Source: Thereva unica
Taxonomy: Eukaryota > Arthropoda > Insecta > Diptera > Therevidae
Assembly (NCBI GenBank): GCA_949987705.1
Contig: OX465282.1
Span: forward strand, 12,450,501-12,514,500
Length of the DNA stretch: 64,000 bases
Reading direction: 5' to 3'
Shown here: positions 48,189 to 59,861 of the stretch, piece by piece
How positions within the stretch are numbered: the first letter of the stretch is position 1
How the letters are laid out: every line of letters begins with the position of its first letter
Position numbers and translations under genes: made by a program
Notes under the pieces: model-generated
Seen by the model: the letters and a program-made list of their open reading frames with translations, nothing else
The model's database searches: none
Told to the model about the DNA's origin: nothing

Positions 48189-49010
48189 CTAGACGTGATG
48201 TGTGCGTGAAAATAAAGGCGAAGGCACACCCGAAAGGGCTAGTCTTGTGTAGCGGGAAAAACATTGCCGTGGAGGCAGGAGGTTATATATTTCGGTTAAA
48301 CAGTCGTTGTGGTAGATCCAGTAGAATATTACCAGAGCCGTTACATTCCTGCGGTGGTTTAATGAATCAAGTAAGGAGCAAGTGGTTCCATCGCCAATAA
48401 GTTGGAGAGCGCGGTTTTGCACCTTGGCTAGCCACGGTAAGATTGTGCCCAGATATGCGAGTTGAATTTGAGGCAGAGCCGAATGTAGAATTTGTAGATT
48501 ATAGCCCTGGCCGATGGCTGAAGGAGGAAATTGCATCTTTTAGGGACTCCCAAGCATTTATTACATGATGAGTTGAATAGTTGAGTTAAGGTTGAGTTGA
48601 GGTTGAGTTGAATTTTTGACTCGCGTCTCAAATCACAAACTAAACACAGAGATGTTGCTTTCAACTAGATTCAACTACTCAACTTAAGAACTCTCGTCTA
48701 TATGGATAATTTCAACTCAACCCAGATTGAGTCGAGTTCAGTCGAGCCTAATTCAACTAAGTAGTTAGACTTGGGTTCAACCTAAGTTCAACTCATCATT
48801 TATACATACGTATCTTATCTCAATTATGCTTGTTTAGCCATTTGGAACATGTGATTATTCCAATGCAGATCTTCGCTTAATGTTATGTCTAGGATATTGA
48901 GATGATTCTGGCGTCAATTGAGGAGCGCTTTAGAGACAGTACTTCGTGTCCCGTGCGTTGAATTCAACACGATTCTTGAGGCCCCAATCTAAAATCAGAT
49001 TTATATCTTA
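48189..49010 (-). mobile_element. Jockey-like LINE C-terminal fragment
   Basis: The minus strand encodes QIQLAYLGTILPWLAKVQNR, ALQLIGDGT, SLNHRRNVTALVIFYWIYHN and LPPRQCFSRYTRL, the C-terminus of ORF2, and upstream KFYIRLCLKFNSHIWAQSY-like frames. The upstream half is separated by a MITE at 48565-48799 and resumes at about 48830. The same family is at 11.9-12.7, 22.7-23.0 and 25.7-26.0 kb. Confidence 0.75.
48565..48799. mobile_element. GAGTTGA-rich inverted-repeat element
   Basis: It begins ATGATGAGTTGAATAGTTGA and ends with the inverted TTCAACTCATCAT. The whole interior consists of GAGTTGA words on the left and TCAACTC words on the right. It interrupts a LINE, which fixes it as an insertion. 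Confidence 0.75.
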
Positions 49011-49189
49011 TCTACAATTAATGGACGAAAACTGAACCTAGCTCAATCATCTAAAACTGAATTAGATGCTCAAAATCAAAGAGAGAAGAAAGAAGGGAAA
49101 CATAACATTCTATGCCATTGTGCAGGCCTTTGGAAAGAGATGCTCTAGAAAGCAGTGCTGACCGTGTAGTGGCCAGCTCTTGGAAAATA

Positions 49190-49310
49190 TTGTAACAAAT
49201 CCAAACTAGACCAGGTTCAAAAAATGGCATGTCACTGTAGCAATGAACGTAGCTCTCGATCTGGTGCCATCTAATCTGCAAGTAGCTACACGGCCTTCAG
49301 GCTATAGGGA
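49190..49310 (+). mobile_element. R1/LOA-type LINE scrap
   Basis: A plus-strand frame reads LDQVQKMACHCSNERSS and, shifted, ALDLVPSNLQVATR, like the LxxVQRxACxxITGA..ALEVLLxLPPLDL segment between RT and RNase H of R1/LOA LINEs. Very short. Confidence 0.4.
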
Positions 49311-50153
49311 GCGTACTCTTGCGGGAGAAGACTTTTTCTTCTTCTTCAACAGCTATATAACCGGGATCCAGTTCTGCCTCTAGCAACTGTTCTGTATATT
49401 ACATCTGAGCCTTTCAACCTATGATCAATTAATTCGGCTGATGGTAGATTTTGAGCAACAAATTACAGAATGATATGCTTTCATACATTCTCAATAGAAA
49501 TGGATACTATCGAGTTTGTGAATAGATACAACACAATTATGCTGCTACGATTTGATGATGGCAGATTTAGTAGATTCAAGAAGAGTAAACTCTAAAATAT
49601 TTCAAAAATGACTTCAATCAAATTAAAAACAGCTCATTCATTCATGATTCTTAGGATTAAAATGATTTTTTTTAAATCTGATATTCCATTAGTGAAATTT
49701 GAAAACAAAACTGATAAACTTTTACTTATATTGCAATCTCTTAACCACAGAACCTCGTCGACTGTATGAGCCAACAAAAAGAAACTATTAAGTCATCGAA
49801 GCTTTTACAAGAAATCTGAGAGAAACCCAACCACAATAAAAATCTATATATACTGTATGTGTGCGTGACAAAAGCTCCAAATGACGTGTTTGCATGTTTT
49901 CGCTTTCTACTAAGGCATTTACTATATGTATATTCTGATTTCTAGTGCATATCAAACTTGTTTACCATTGACACATTGAGTTTAATAAAGTGCATAACCT
50001 CCTCTAACCGCGTCTTAAAGAAAAACGAAATCCATGAATCAAATCTTACGTGGTTTTTAGTAATATATCACAACCTGCAAAAATAGTGTTATGTTATAAA
50101 TATCTTCTAGTGAAATTACTTTCATTTAATCATATTAATAAATAATAAAAACA
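49311..50153. other. intergenic region before sulfotransferase gene B
   Basis: No ORF. A TTATAAATA at 50094-50102, 50-60 bp before the gene B ATG, with AATCATATT about 30 bp downstream of it, could be the core promoter. Confidence 0.35.
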
Positions 50154-51050
50154 ATGTATGAAGTTAAAGAGATAACTGAAAGCTGTGCTCATTACGACAG
50201 ATCACCAAAATTATATTCGATAACACCAAAACAATTATTCAAACCAAGCCCATCACTTGGGGATGATTGGCAGCCTGGACCATGTATTCTGCCAAAAACT
50301 TACTTAAATAACGTTGATGGAATTGATAATTTCGATGTAAGAGAGGATGATGTTTGGGTAGTTGCATATGTTAAATGTGGAACAACATGGACCCAAGAAA
50401 TGGCATGGCTTATTTTGAATAATTTTAATTTTGAGAAAGCAAAGAGGGAAGTTCTTGTACAGAGATCTGTTTATGTAGAGTAAGTATTTCGTTTTGTTTC
50501 AGTATATTTTTTAAAATAATAAGTATATTTTTCTTAGATACACCAGTATAGTAAACAATGCTAGCCGTGATACTATAATAGCAGCAAGTAACTTAAAACC
50601 ACCGAGATTGATTAAATCTCATTTACCGGTATCATTTTTACCAAAACAGTTGTGGACAAAGAAGCCTAAGGTATAAAACATATCAGAATCAGTAAAACCA
50701 TAAATTATAACTTAACAATCATTTCTAGATTATTTACACTGCAAGAAATGCTAAAGATATGGCAATTTCAAACTATCACTTTAGTAAAGTGGCTTTAGGT
50801 CACGATGAGCCTTTAAATGTAATTCTTGATAGAATCTTAGCTGAAGAATTTCCATATTCACCATTTTGGCGACATGTTTTGGAATTTTGGAAAATGCGAA
50901 ATGATGAGAATATTTTATTTTTAACCTATGAAGAAATGAAAAATGATCTGAAAGGTGTAATTCGAAGATGTTGTGAATTTTTAAATGTGGCGTACACTGA
51001 GGAACAAATACAACAAATGGAAGATCACTTAACTTTTGATAAAATGAAAG
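50154..51050 (+). CDS. cytosolic sulfotransferase (gene B), exons 1-3, no exon 4 found
   Basis: Exons 50154-50479, 50538-50670 and 50729-51050 (326, 133 and 322 nt) join in phase to 260 residues. They contain the phosphosulfate loop as [14 protein letters not shown], where the near-invariant Pro of YPK is Val but the Lys is kept, the catalytic-His motif LIKSHLP, and the PAPS 3'-phosphate region [14 protein letters not shown]. Exon 3 ends ATGAAAG with a good donor GTATGT. No sequence like gene A exon 4, with the RKGxxGxW motif, occurs before gene C. Reading through the donor adds 39 residues to a stop at 51164-51166, giving a protein without the C-terminal PAPS-binding motif. It is either a truncated gene, a gene splicing to a distant exon, or a partial duplicate of C. 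No internal stops are present. Confidence 0.85.
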
Positions 51051-51169
51051 GTATGTTTGTTAGTCAAGTTTTTGATCCATTGCGATATCACATAACTACT
51101 AGTACGCCAAAAGAATTTATGTTTTTATTTAGTTCTAAGAATCTTCCAACTACCCGTCCGTCATAGTGG

Positions 51170-51735
51170 AATGTCTAGCAACAAACAAAGGAAAAAATAG
51201 ATTTTAAGTTATGGTCAGGAAAATGCAATTATCTCTAGGACAGCTTGAGATTTAGAACAAAGAAAAAAATGAGGTTCCCAAACAGACCCCGAAAAAATAT
51301 TGCCAGAATTACGACAATCATCCGGGTTTCCTCGGATTTGTCCTAGTTAGGGGAGGTCGTCCAGGGGCCGTCCGGGAGGGTTTATAAAAAGTGTCCGGAT
51401 AAAACCTGGGGTGTCAGGGGTGATCCGATCAATTGAATGATTGAAGCAATAAATTAAAACAAATCTTAGTTAAAAATTGACTCATAATCAAAGTTCGTTG
51501 TTGAAAAAATGCTCTCGTTTTATTTGAATGTTCCAGTGACAATTCAATTATCAAACGTACACTGATCTGAACCGAAAAGGTGACTCAATCCAGTCGTTCA
51601 AGGAAACCAAGTTTTTAATATCTTAACTGGACTTAATGTCCTACCGATTTCTCTTCAGATCAAAATGACCACGCACGACCCAATCTGTATAAAACTTATT
51701 AAGGTTTAAGTAGTTATTAAACACTAAAATAAAAG
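51170..51735. other. spacer downstream of gene B exon 3
   Basis: This was searched for a missing exon 4 (an acceptor followed by an RKGxxGxW-like reading) and none was seen. A GC-rich GGGCCGTCCGGGAGGG patch near 51365 has no assigned role. Confidence 0.4.
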
Positions 51736-51859
51736 TTGGTCTCCCTTGGCACCGGCACAGACCCGGAAGACTTTTGTTATTTAGTATAAAAATGTTCAAA
51801 ATTTAATTTGGTTGTAGGTTGAAACTCTTACTCGATAGGTCACCTGCGGTCCCAAACCA

Positions 51860-52092
51860 GGGGCCAGTACACGCAATTCGACGTCGACTGAAAACGACGT
51901 TGAGGGCATTCAAAAACCTTACTATGGTTAACTATGGAATACTTGTGTCGGTCAAAAACTACGTGGTTAACTACAAAATAACCACTAGCATAACTTTTTG
52001 ACGTTCAAAAACTTCCATGGTTAACCATAAATAAGTTTTAAAACGCGCTCCGTGTCGTTTTCAGTCGACGTCGAATTGCCTGAACTGGCCCC
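51860..52092. mobile_element. GGGGCCAGT MITE with a nested second MITE
   Basis: The outer ends are GGGGCCAGTACACGCAATTC then GACGTCGACTGAAAACGACG and their inverted complement (CGTTTTCAGTCGACGTCGAA then TTGCCTGAACTGGCCCC). This is a short member of the family at 32.4-34.4 kb. Confidence 0.87.
51904..52051. mobile_element. nested TTCAAAAACC/GGTTAACC MITE
   Basis: It carries GGCATTCAAAAACCTTACTA then TGGTTAAC at the left and AAAACGCGCTCC at the right, matching the 480-bp MITE at 18657-19136 but reduced to 148 bp. It is wholly inside the GGGGCC MITE. Confidence 0.8.
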
Positions 52093-52330
52093 AGTTTTGA
52101 CCAAGCAGACCAACATGTTTTTTTTACTACGTAAGTACTAAATTTTAAGAGTAGTTCCAAGCTCTTACTCGATAGGTCACGTTGGGGTCCGAAAAATTTT
52201 CCGGGAAACGCACATACCAAACTTGGGCACCACTTCCGCCCAGGCAGACCGCATTCTTATTGTCGCGGTCAGTACTAACATTTCATCGTCTTAATCGATA
52301 GGCACGTTTTTGCAGTCAGCTGTTGGTCTA

Positions 52331-53596
52331 TTAGTACAATTGTTAAACTTGCCACATTGTCAATTTGGGGTTAAACTTTTAACGTTGCTGATTACCTTTT
52401 AGTAAAAATTTCTTGTGTCATTTGAGTTTACTGATTCTTCTATTTTCCTCATATCTTCTGCCTTTTTTGCTTCGTGTATGTTCTTCTCAGTTCGTTTCTT
52501 TTCTTTGCATTCCATTGCACCACTTGAGCGAGGCGAATGTTGCTGTTGCCTGGCCGATGCGGCTGTGAACGTCGCTACTTTCGTTTCCTCAACCAATGAT
52601 CTCAAATATTTGAACCTCGAAACCTGTTCGATTTGGGTTCCATCGAGGTGAACACTGGCCCTCGATCCATCCGTTGTGAGCACTTTGGTTCAATAATCAA
52701 TTTGCGAAAGATTAACGTAAAGAAACAGTGACCGGGAAACAGCTTAGATTTAGATCGGAGAGTCGGAGATCATGAAACAAGAAAACACCACCCCCATGAG
52801 ATCGCAAGTACAGACTTCCAATCCTTCGATAACATCCTTTTATTATTTGATAAACAGTGTAATGCACTCAAAGTGTGCAATCTTGTAAGTAAACGACTTA
52901 CTCAATCAATTCATTTGTCAGCAGTGACTTCATGCAATATTTGTCCAAAATTTTCCGATACGATACCTTCAAACTCGAATCGTCAATGCAATGGAAAATT
53001 AATTGTTATCGATAAATCACTTTACTTAAGATAAAACCAATCTGCTCGCTTGTGTAAATCAATCACTGTCATACGATCCAAGGTCAATCGACAACACAAT
53101 TTTGAAATAAGTATTTATCAATGATTATTCGTTGACGACTCTACAACCGGGTTCCTGTCCTGGTCTCTCATCAATGATTGCTCTTACTAAAAATTAAATA
53201 AACTATTGTTGTCAACAAATAGATTGTTATCACTGATTTCTTATATAACATAATTTTCCTAAAAATAGTTGATATAAGAATGGTATTACTTCATAATTTC
53301 ATTTTTATTTTGATATCAAACAGTTCTCTGAACCACCTCTGGTTATTATCTAACAAAGCTCACTCCTACAACACCAGTAAATGGTAATCCACATTCTCCT
53401 ACAATAATAAAGATTAAACAATATTCCAACAATAGATATAAAATAACAAAAATATAAACGAAAATTTCAAGTTGAAAGATAAACACAACCTCGACCGAAT
53501 TCAGATAACATTCAAATGACAACCAATAGATTTTTTTCTTCAAATATTTAAAGCAGTATTCAAAAATCTTCCAGTAAGACAAAACCGTGTAATAAA
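52331..53596. other. intergenic region before sulfotransferase gene C
   Basis: No gene. A minus-strand stretch at 52399-52683 contains VHLDGTQIEQVSRFKYLRSL, a motif found after the RT domain in RTE/Jockey LINEs, so a small LINE scrap is likely there. TATTTAAA at 53545 with CCAGT about 27 bp downstream may be the gene C core promoter. Confidence 0.4.
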
Positions 53597-54489
53597 ATGT
53601 ACGAAGTTAAAGAAATAAGTGAAGGTAGTGATGAGTATCCGAGAACATCGAAATTGGCATCGATAACACCGAAAAGATCATTCAAAGTAAGCCCATCACT
53701 TGGTGAAAATTGGCGCCCAGGTCCGTGCGTCCGTCCTACACGTTACTTGAACTATGCGGAAAGGATTCGTGATTTTGAAGTAAGGAACGATGATGTTTGG
53801 GTGATTGCGTATCCTAAATGTGGAACAACATGGACACAAGAATTGGCTTGGCTAATTATAAATAATTTTGATTTTCAAAAAGCAAGGGACGAAGTTCTTA
53901 TCAAACGTTCTGTGTTTCTGGAGTGAGTGCTGCCTGTCAATACTTCTAAATCTTTATTGACAAACAAAAATATATTTTTAGATATTCTACTGTAAATACC
54001 GACAATGGTCGTGATACTATAACTGAAGCCAGTCAATTGAAACCACCACGTCTTATTAAATCGCACCTCCCTGTATCACTTTTACCGACGCAACTATGGA
54101 CGAAAAAGCCTAAAGTATAAGAGAAGATAATTTTTATCACTAAATACTTATCGTATACTTCTTGTAGATTATCTATACAGCAAGAAATGCTAAAGATATG
54201 GCAATTTCATACTATCACTTTAGCAAGGTGGCTTATGGGCATAAAGAGCCCTTAGATGTAATTCTAGATAGAATGTTAGCCGACGAATTTCCTTATGCAC
54301 CATTTTGGACGCATGTTTTGGAATTTTGGAAAATGCGAAATGATGAGAATATTTTATTTTTGACGTACGAAGAAATGAAGAGGGATCTAAAAGGTGTAAT
54401 TCGAAAATGTTGTGAATTTTTAAATGTGGTGTACACTGAGGAACAAGTACAACAAATGCTAGATCACTTAACTTTTGATAAAATGAAAG
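53597..54489 (+). CDS. cytosolic sulfotransferase (gene C), exons 1-3, exon 4 not in window
   Basis: Exons 53597-53922, 53982-54114 and 54168-54489 have exactly the lengths and phases of gene B and are highly similar to it (for example [19 protein letters not shown] shared in exon 3). The phosphosulfate loop is the standard [27 protein letters not shown] carries the catalytic His, and [14 protein letters not shown] the PAPS 3'-phosphate contacts. Exon 3 ends ATGAAAG|GTATGT. Nothing resembling the terminal RKGxxGxW exon was found from 54490 to 64000, so the gene either continues beyond the window across the 9-kb retroelement-rich stretch or has lost its end. Read-through of the donor gives a short tail and a stop at 54567-54569. 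Confidence 0.87.
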
Positions 54490-54569
54490 GTATGTGTTTA
54501 TTAGTCATGAATTCATGGGCGTTATCCATATTCCTTAAACTAATCGTTAGTTTCTCCATTTCGATATAA

Positions 54570-55399
54570 TCCATCGGATTTTCAAGTAGAATAAGACATT
54601 CCTTGTCGATGATTAATGTTATGCAACAACCAAAACAACCCCTAAAAAATTACGCTTTTGGCTAATATCTCTTAAGCGGTAAGTCTTATCATAAAATAAT
54701 GTTCTCAAAGTTTATGCTCGTTCATGAGATATCGCCGTTTTAAAGATTTCAAATACTCATATGCACTCACTGGCGACCTGTATAGATTAGTGTTGGGTAG
54801 GACACGATTATAAAATGAGTTTGTAAGAGGAGCCTCTTTTTCCTTTTGAACCAGTACAATGTCTCACTTCAAATGAGGCCATTGTATTGCTAGCACACTT
54901 CACGTAGCTCAAATGTTGCGATGCGGGTAGATCTATTGCGTTTGCCAAAGAAGGGATACGATAAATGATGAATGAATGAATGTAAATATTAATTAAAATA
55001 ATTCATTTTCGAAAGAATAATTTCACGGCTTGTAAATTTTGTTTTTTGCTCAAACACATCCTAAGAAATAAGTTTTCCATTGTTTAATTTAGGTCCAACC
55101 CCACGTGCGCACCTCATGGATTTTCGCAGGGAATTTGAAATTTCCGGAAATATTTTAGCACATGTGCCACACACACAGAAAACCAGGCGGTCATTTTTGT
55201 AAACCTTAATGTTTTGCGTAAAAATGTCGAGGATTATTCCTAGGCACGTACTGCAAGTATTAGAGCGGCTCAAGGATGCTTATTTTATTTACACATTTCA
55301 TCTATTTCAGTTACACATTTCATTATTTTTCTAGTCTCCAAATTTTTTAAGTTCGACATCTAATTACGATACGACAAGAAAAAAATTTCTTCTTTCTTT
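54570..55399. other. spacer with a small Cys-rich minus-strand ORF
   Basis: No sulfotransferase exon 4 is present. A minus-strand ORF at 55061-55273 has NTCSTCLGII and FCVCGTCAKI, a C-x2-C plus C-x-C-x2-C arrangement, but it begins without an ATG and matches nothing I recognise. Confidence 0.35.
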
Positions 55400-56470
55400 C
55401 TTCTTTGTGCCCCTTTAATCCCTCATGGGACATAGGGCGGAAACAGTTGCCCTCCAGCGGACTCTGTTTTGCGCGACAGCTCTCAGCTCTGACCAGGATC
55501 TCCCAGTTGTTGCGGCCTCTGCTAGTAGGGTCCTTCTCCACGTTGTTCTAGGTCTTCCAACTCGACGGGATCCTTGCGGGTTCCAGTCAAGGGCCTGTTT
55601 GGCTAGGTTTTCGTTATCGCGTCGCAAGGTGTGGCCAACCCAATTCCATTTCCTTCGCCTGATTTGGTCGTCTATCCTTTCTTGGCCGGCACGGCGCCAT
55701 AGCTCTTCATTTGAAATTCTATCTGGCCAGCGGATTTTTAGGATACGACGCAGGCATCTGTTGATGAAGACTTGTAGGCGCCCTGTGATGAATTGGGTGA
55801 CTTTCCATGTTTCGCAACCGTACAAAAGAACTGCCTTAACGTTGGAGTTGAACAGCCGCAATTTGGTGTTAGTTGAGATCTCCGTTGATCTCCATATGCG
55901 GAACAGGCATGCATATGCGCCTCGTGCTTTATTTATTCTGGAACTGACGTCTTCTTCTGTACCGCCATTTTCGGTAATAATGCTACCGAGGTAGCAGAAT
56001 TTATCTACCAGTTCCACGTCACGGTTATTCAGCGCAGTTCGTTCAAGTGTGTTTGCATTTATCCGCATTTCTTTGGTTTTGTTCGGATTCAGCCTTAAGC
56101 CTGATAGACTACTTTCTGTTGCCAAATTGTTTAACATGTTTTTTAGCTCCTGATGTCTGTGGGCCAGCAAACAGATATCATCCGCGTAGTCGAGGTCCTT
56201 AAGGCGGTCTAGCAAACCCCATTGTATGCCGCCTGTTCTATTATCTAGAGCGTCGACAAGGATGTCATTTATTACTATAAGAAATAGTAATGGCGAAAGT
56301 AGACATCCTTGTCGTACTCCTGAATTCACCTCGAAGCTGTCGGATAATTTTCCATTATGGAGAACTCTGCATTTGGAATTGTTGTAAAGGGCTTTTATCA
56401 ATTCTATTATTTTATCAGGCAGTCCACGTCGCCGTAATGCCTGCCATATAAAGCTCCTATTAACCGAAAA
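55400..56470 (-). mobile_element. 5'-truncated RTE-like LINE
   Basis: The 328-codon minus-strand ORF (55415-56401) is nearly identical to the last third of the intact 991-codon ORF at 60-63 kb: IKALYNNSKCRVLHNGKLSD, SGVRQGCLLSPLLFLIVIND, DYADDICLLAHRHQ, and the end VRWRATVSALCPMRD. It is cut at its 5' end near 56470, where AAGCTCCTATTAACCGAAA is present twice in tandem. No stops in the remaining frame. Confidence 0.92.
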
Positions 56471-56479
56471 AGCTCCTAT

Positions 56480-59400
56480 TAACCGAAAAAAATTTAGCGT
56501 ACATATTTGTTTCCATCCAAATCTTTAAAATGCTCTCTATGACAAAGATAAACCATAATTAGCGGCAATATTTTTTTCATAATTGGCGTGATGCCTGCAC
56601 AAATTTTGGCCTATGAATGTTAATTACAAAAATATTCTTTAAAATTTTTGTTAACTATACAAGGAAAAACATTTTTACAGATTTAAAATGAAACTCCCTA
56701 AAATTGAAAATATTACGAAAATATTTTATTTGTTATAGATAGAGATTTAAAAATAAAAATAAAAATTGTCTCTTTAGTATAAAATTTCACTCCTCTTTCA
56801 CTACGATTTCTCAGCAGTTCGTGTTTACAATCTCACCTTGGCGCAGTTCATATTGGATATTTAACTGCCGCAAAAGAAGTAAGAAATGTCTCTCCACTTC
56901 GTAATTTACAATCGCACGATACACACTCATATCCCAGTAGTACATTATTTTTGAACCGGGACATTTAAAAAAGTTGAGGCCTCAGTACAATTTGCTATCG
57001 TGTACGGGACAAATGAACTGCCTCTTGTAAGTCCGGCTCAACTCTAGTATAGATCATCAGACGTTCAATAAATTCTTTGTTGGATTGAGTGGCTAATATT
57101 TTTAGGGGTGATTCCTGAATATATTTGGAGAAAAAAATTGTTCTAGAGAGTGGCACTATCCACACATCCACAGGGTCTTTACGAAGAAAGAAAAGTATTT
57201 TTTAAAAATTTACCTAAATTTGAATAACTTCTAAACTAATTATCGTAGAGCAACGTAATTAGGTTCATCTTTTCGATAAATATGTATTCTTTTATCTATA
57301 TAAATATAATTGGAGTGTCTGTCTGTAATTTCAAAATAATTATGTTTTTTTAAGTTTTTTTGGTTATTTACATGTAATTAAAACAAAATCCACTATTTTT
57401 AAAATTTTTGTCTGTCTGTATGTCTGTATGTCTGTCTGTTTGGCCGCGGTAATCTCGGGAACGGCTAGGCCGATCGGGATGGGACTTTCACTGGAAGATT
57501 CAGTATTTTTGCGAGCATGTTTTAGGCTATTTATATACCCTATATATTAGCTCTATCTCTGTGTATGTATGGATGTATGTATGTAGACAAAACTTAAAAT
57601 TTGATTTTGACCCACTTCCCTATAACCGATAAACTTCAAATTTTGCACATATATATAGTTCGGGTGTCAATATAATCTGACCACTTTGTAAAAAAATCAA
57701 GATGGCGGTTCCAAGATGGCGGGCGAATTTCGCAATTGGGCTCCCCCACCCCCGACATGGGTATCAAATTAAAGAGTATGACAAGTAGAATACAATTAGT
57801 TATGAGGTGCATTCAAATTTCAAAATGGCGGCCAATACAAAATGGCGGACTACTTTTTTTCTTACAACCCACTCGATATGGGTATCAAATGAGGCGCTAG
57901 GGAAAAGTTCCGGTGTTAATGAAATGAAATTATAGGTAAAAAGTACCCCGATTAGACCGAAAACTTGAATCCTTAGTCGGAAGAAATAGAGTGTGAAGAC
58001 TTTTTTGAACATTCCAATTCTAGGTCTAAAAGAGCTCTAACTAATTATTTAGGTTCTCCAAAATTACGTACTATATGAAGCCTTTTTCTTTTTGGTAAAA
58101 TTTTCGTAGTTAGGGTTGCCTAAAATACGATATGTACTTAGGCACCAATGGGTAGCTCTTTGAGGTCTACAATTTTAATTAAATTATGAGATGCAACCTG
58201 ACTACATACTACAGTGAACCGACTAAAAATTAAATCTCTGTGCTATTGGTAAATTAACCATGTATTGTAATAACCGGGTCATAATATCTACTTATTAAAA
58301 AGGATAACAGATTGCAATGAATCACAGAGACTCACATATTACACTATCATAATGATACACTGTAATATCCCTTAATATTTATTTATTGGCAAAGAGAGTA
58401 TAATTTTACAACCTACGCGAATGAAATGCTGTCACTACGAGATATTGTTCTTTTAATTGGTGGAAATACTCAGGATCATTATGGTTTCCCATTTCCACAA
58501 CTAATCGATGGGTCTGAAAATAATCTAAACACAAAATAGATGGAGCACAATAAACCAAAGTTGACGCATTATCAACAGTGTCAATACGGGTGAATTTTTA
58601 AGGCCCAACAGGAGGCACTGGCATGACGTTCTTACGTGCAAATAACAGGGTTATCCCAGCAGGGTAATTAACAGAGATTGTGGCAACTTTACTCATAAAA
58701 GCAAAAACAGCTCATTCTATCTTTATAATACCGATCGGAGAAGATCATATGGAAAATTCTGCATGTAACAAATCTAAAAACCGCCACAAAGCTAAAGTTT
58801 TGCAAGACTGCATGATGGTTGTCTGGGAATGGGACGATGCACCTTGATAAATATAGTATCTATTGAAGCCGTTTACAGAACAATGTAAGATTTAAGAAGA
58901 AAATACCAATTACTTATTTTGGTGTGAAAATGTTTTATTGGCATATATTTCGGACAAAGCTTGCCAGTTGTTCCAACAGATACGCGGGCCGATGAAATTA
59001 ATGCAGATCTAAAATGATCACTCATTTAGGGACAGATTGAAAAATTTCATTTAAAATAAAATATGAAATAGCAATCGGAGAACTCAGAATTCAGTACTAT
59101 TCTCCTCAACATAGGAGATAGAAAATGTTCTGAGATTAAAGATATGACATTGAGCTGCTCGCTGCTCTTTGAAATTTCGTAATAAACGCTGAAGTTTTGA
59201 CATTTATGACTATTTGTAAAATATCAACTAAACAAAGTCCACTCACTTAGTAATGTCGCAAACGTTCTAATACTTACAAGGGAAACATCGAGCATCGTAT
59301 AAAAAGAAGTGTTACAGTGAGTTGTTAGCCTTGCATGAATATATTTTGAACCAGTGCCGTGCGGGTGGTATGACTAGCTGCACCGAAACAAGAAAACGGG

Positions 59401-59850
59401 AAGCAGCAGTGGTCCTTTTTCAGAATCAAATCAGTAGTGTTGTTTTATAATACTGCCAATGTTCGCCTCCCACGGATATTTATTCGATTTTTTAGGGGCA
59501 TAGAATTATGAATTTTTGAGCTGCACAATAGGCATCAATTTTGAAAAGTTGATGATCTTTTTTAAAACTTTTTTTGGAAAACAAATGTAGAGGCCGCCAT
59601 AGGGAAAGTCTTGAATAGGGTGCCAATTACCTGGGAACGTAAAAATCCACGCGCATGAGAGGAATTCTGAATATGGCTAGGTGTCTGTACTGTCACGTAG
59701 TATAAAATTTTTCCTATAGGTGGTGCTCAAACTCGAATTTAAAAAAAATTGTGGGTAACACATTTTTTATTGGTAACTAAATTATTTTATGTACTCAAAA
59801 TCATGTTTTGCAAATTTGTGCTTTGTTTCATTATACATCATCCCGGACTA
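56480..59850. other. gene-free stretch with dispersed non-coding repeats
   Basis: No gene or sulfotransferase exon was found. Between about 57290 and 57960 the sequence has TGTCTGTCTGT tracts, GGCCGCGGTAATCTCGGGAA then CGGCTAGGCCGATCGGGATG, repeated AAGATGGCGG words and GGGTATCAAATTAAAG, a type of interspersed repeat common in arthropods whose class I cannot name. The rest is AT-rich. Confidence 0.4.
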
Positions 59851-59861
59851 TGCACACCAAT

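Larger units (their letters stand above)
51736..52330 (+). repeat. degenerate tandem repeat split by a MITE
   Basis: CTCTTACTCGATAGGTCAC occurs at about 51826 and 52169, with a weaker TCTTAATCGATAGGCACG near 52288. GGCACCGGCACAGACC, GACCAAGCAGACCAAC and GCACCACTTCCGCCCAGGCA-type words precede each. The units are of unequal length, and the first two are separated by the GGGGCC element. Confidence 0.5.

Noticed and set aside
51540..51620. Possible sulfotransferase B exon 4: a frame containing NRKGDSIQSFK
   Set aside because: It lacks the GxW of the RKGxxGxW motif, the surrounding residues do not match gene A exon 4, and no acceptor in phase precedes it.
55425..55994. Long plus-strand ORFs over the two RTE elements (also 59966-60628)
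   Set aside because: They are antisense to the RTE reading frame, share its copies exactly and show no protein family.
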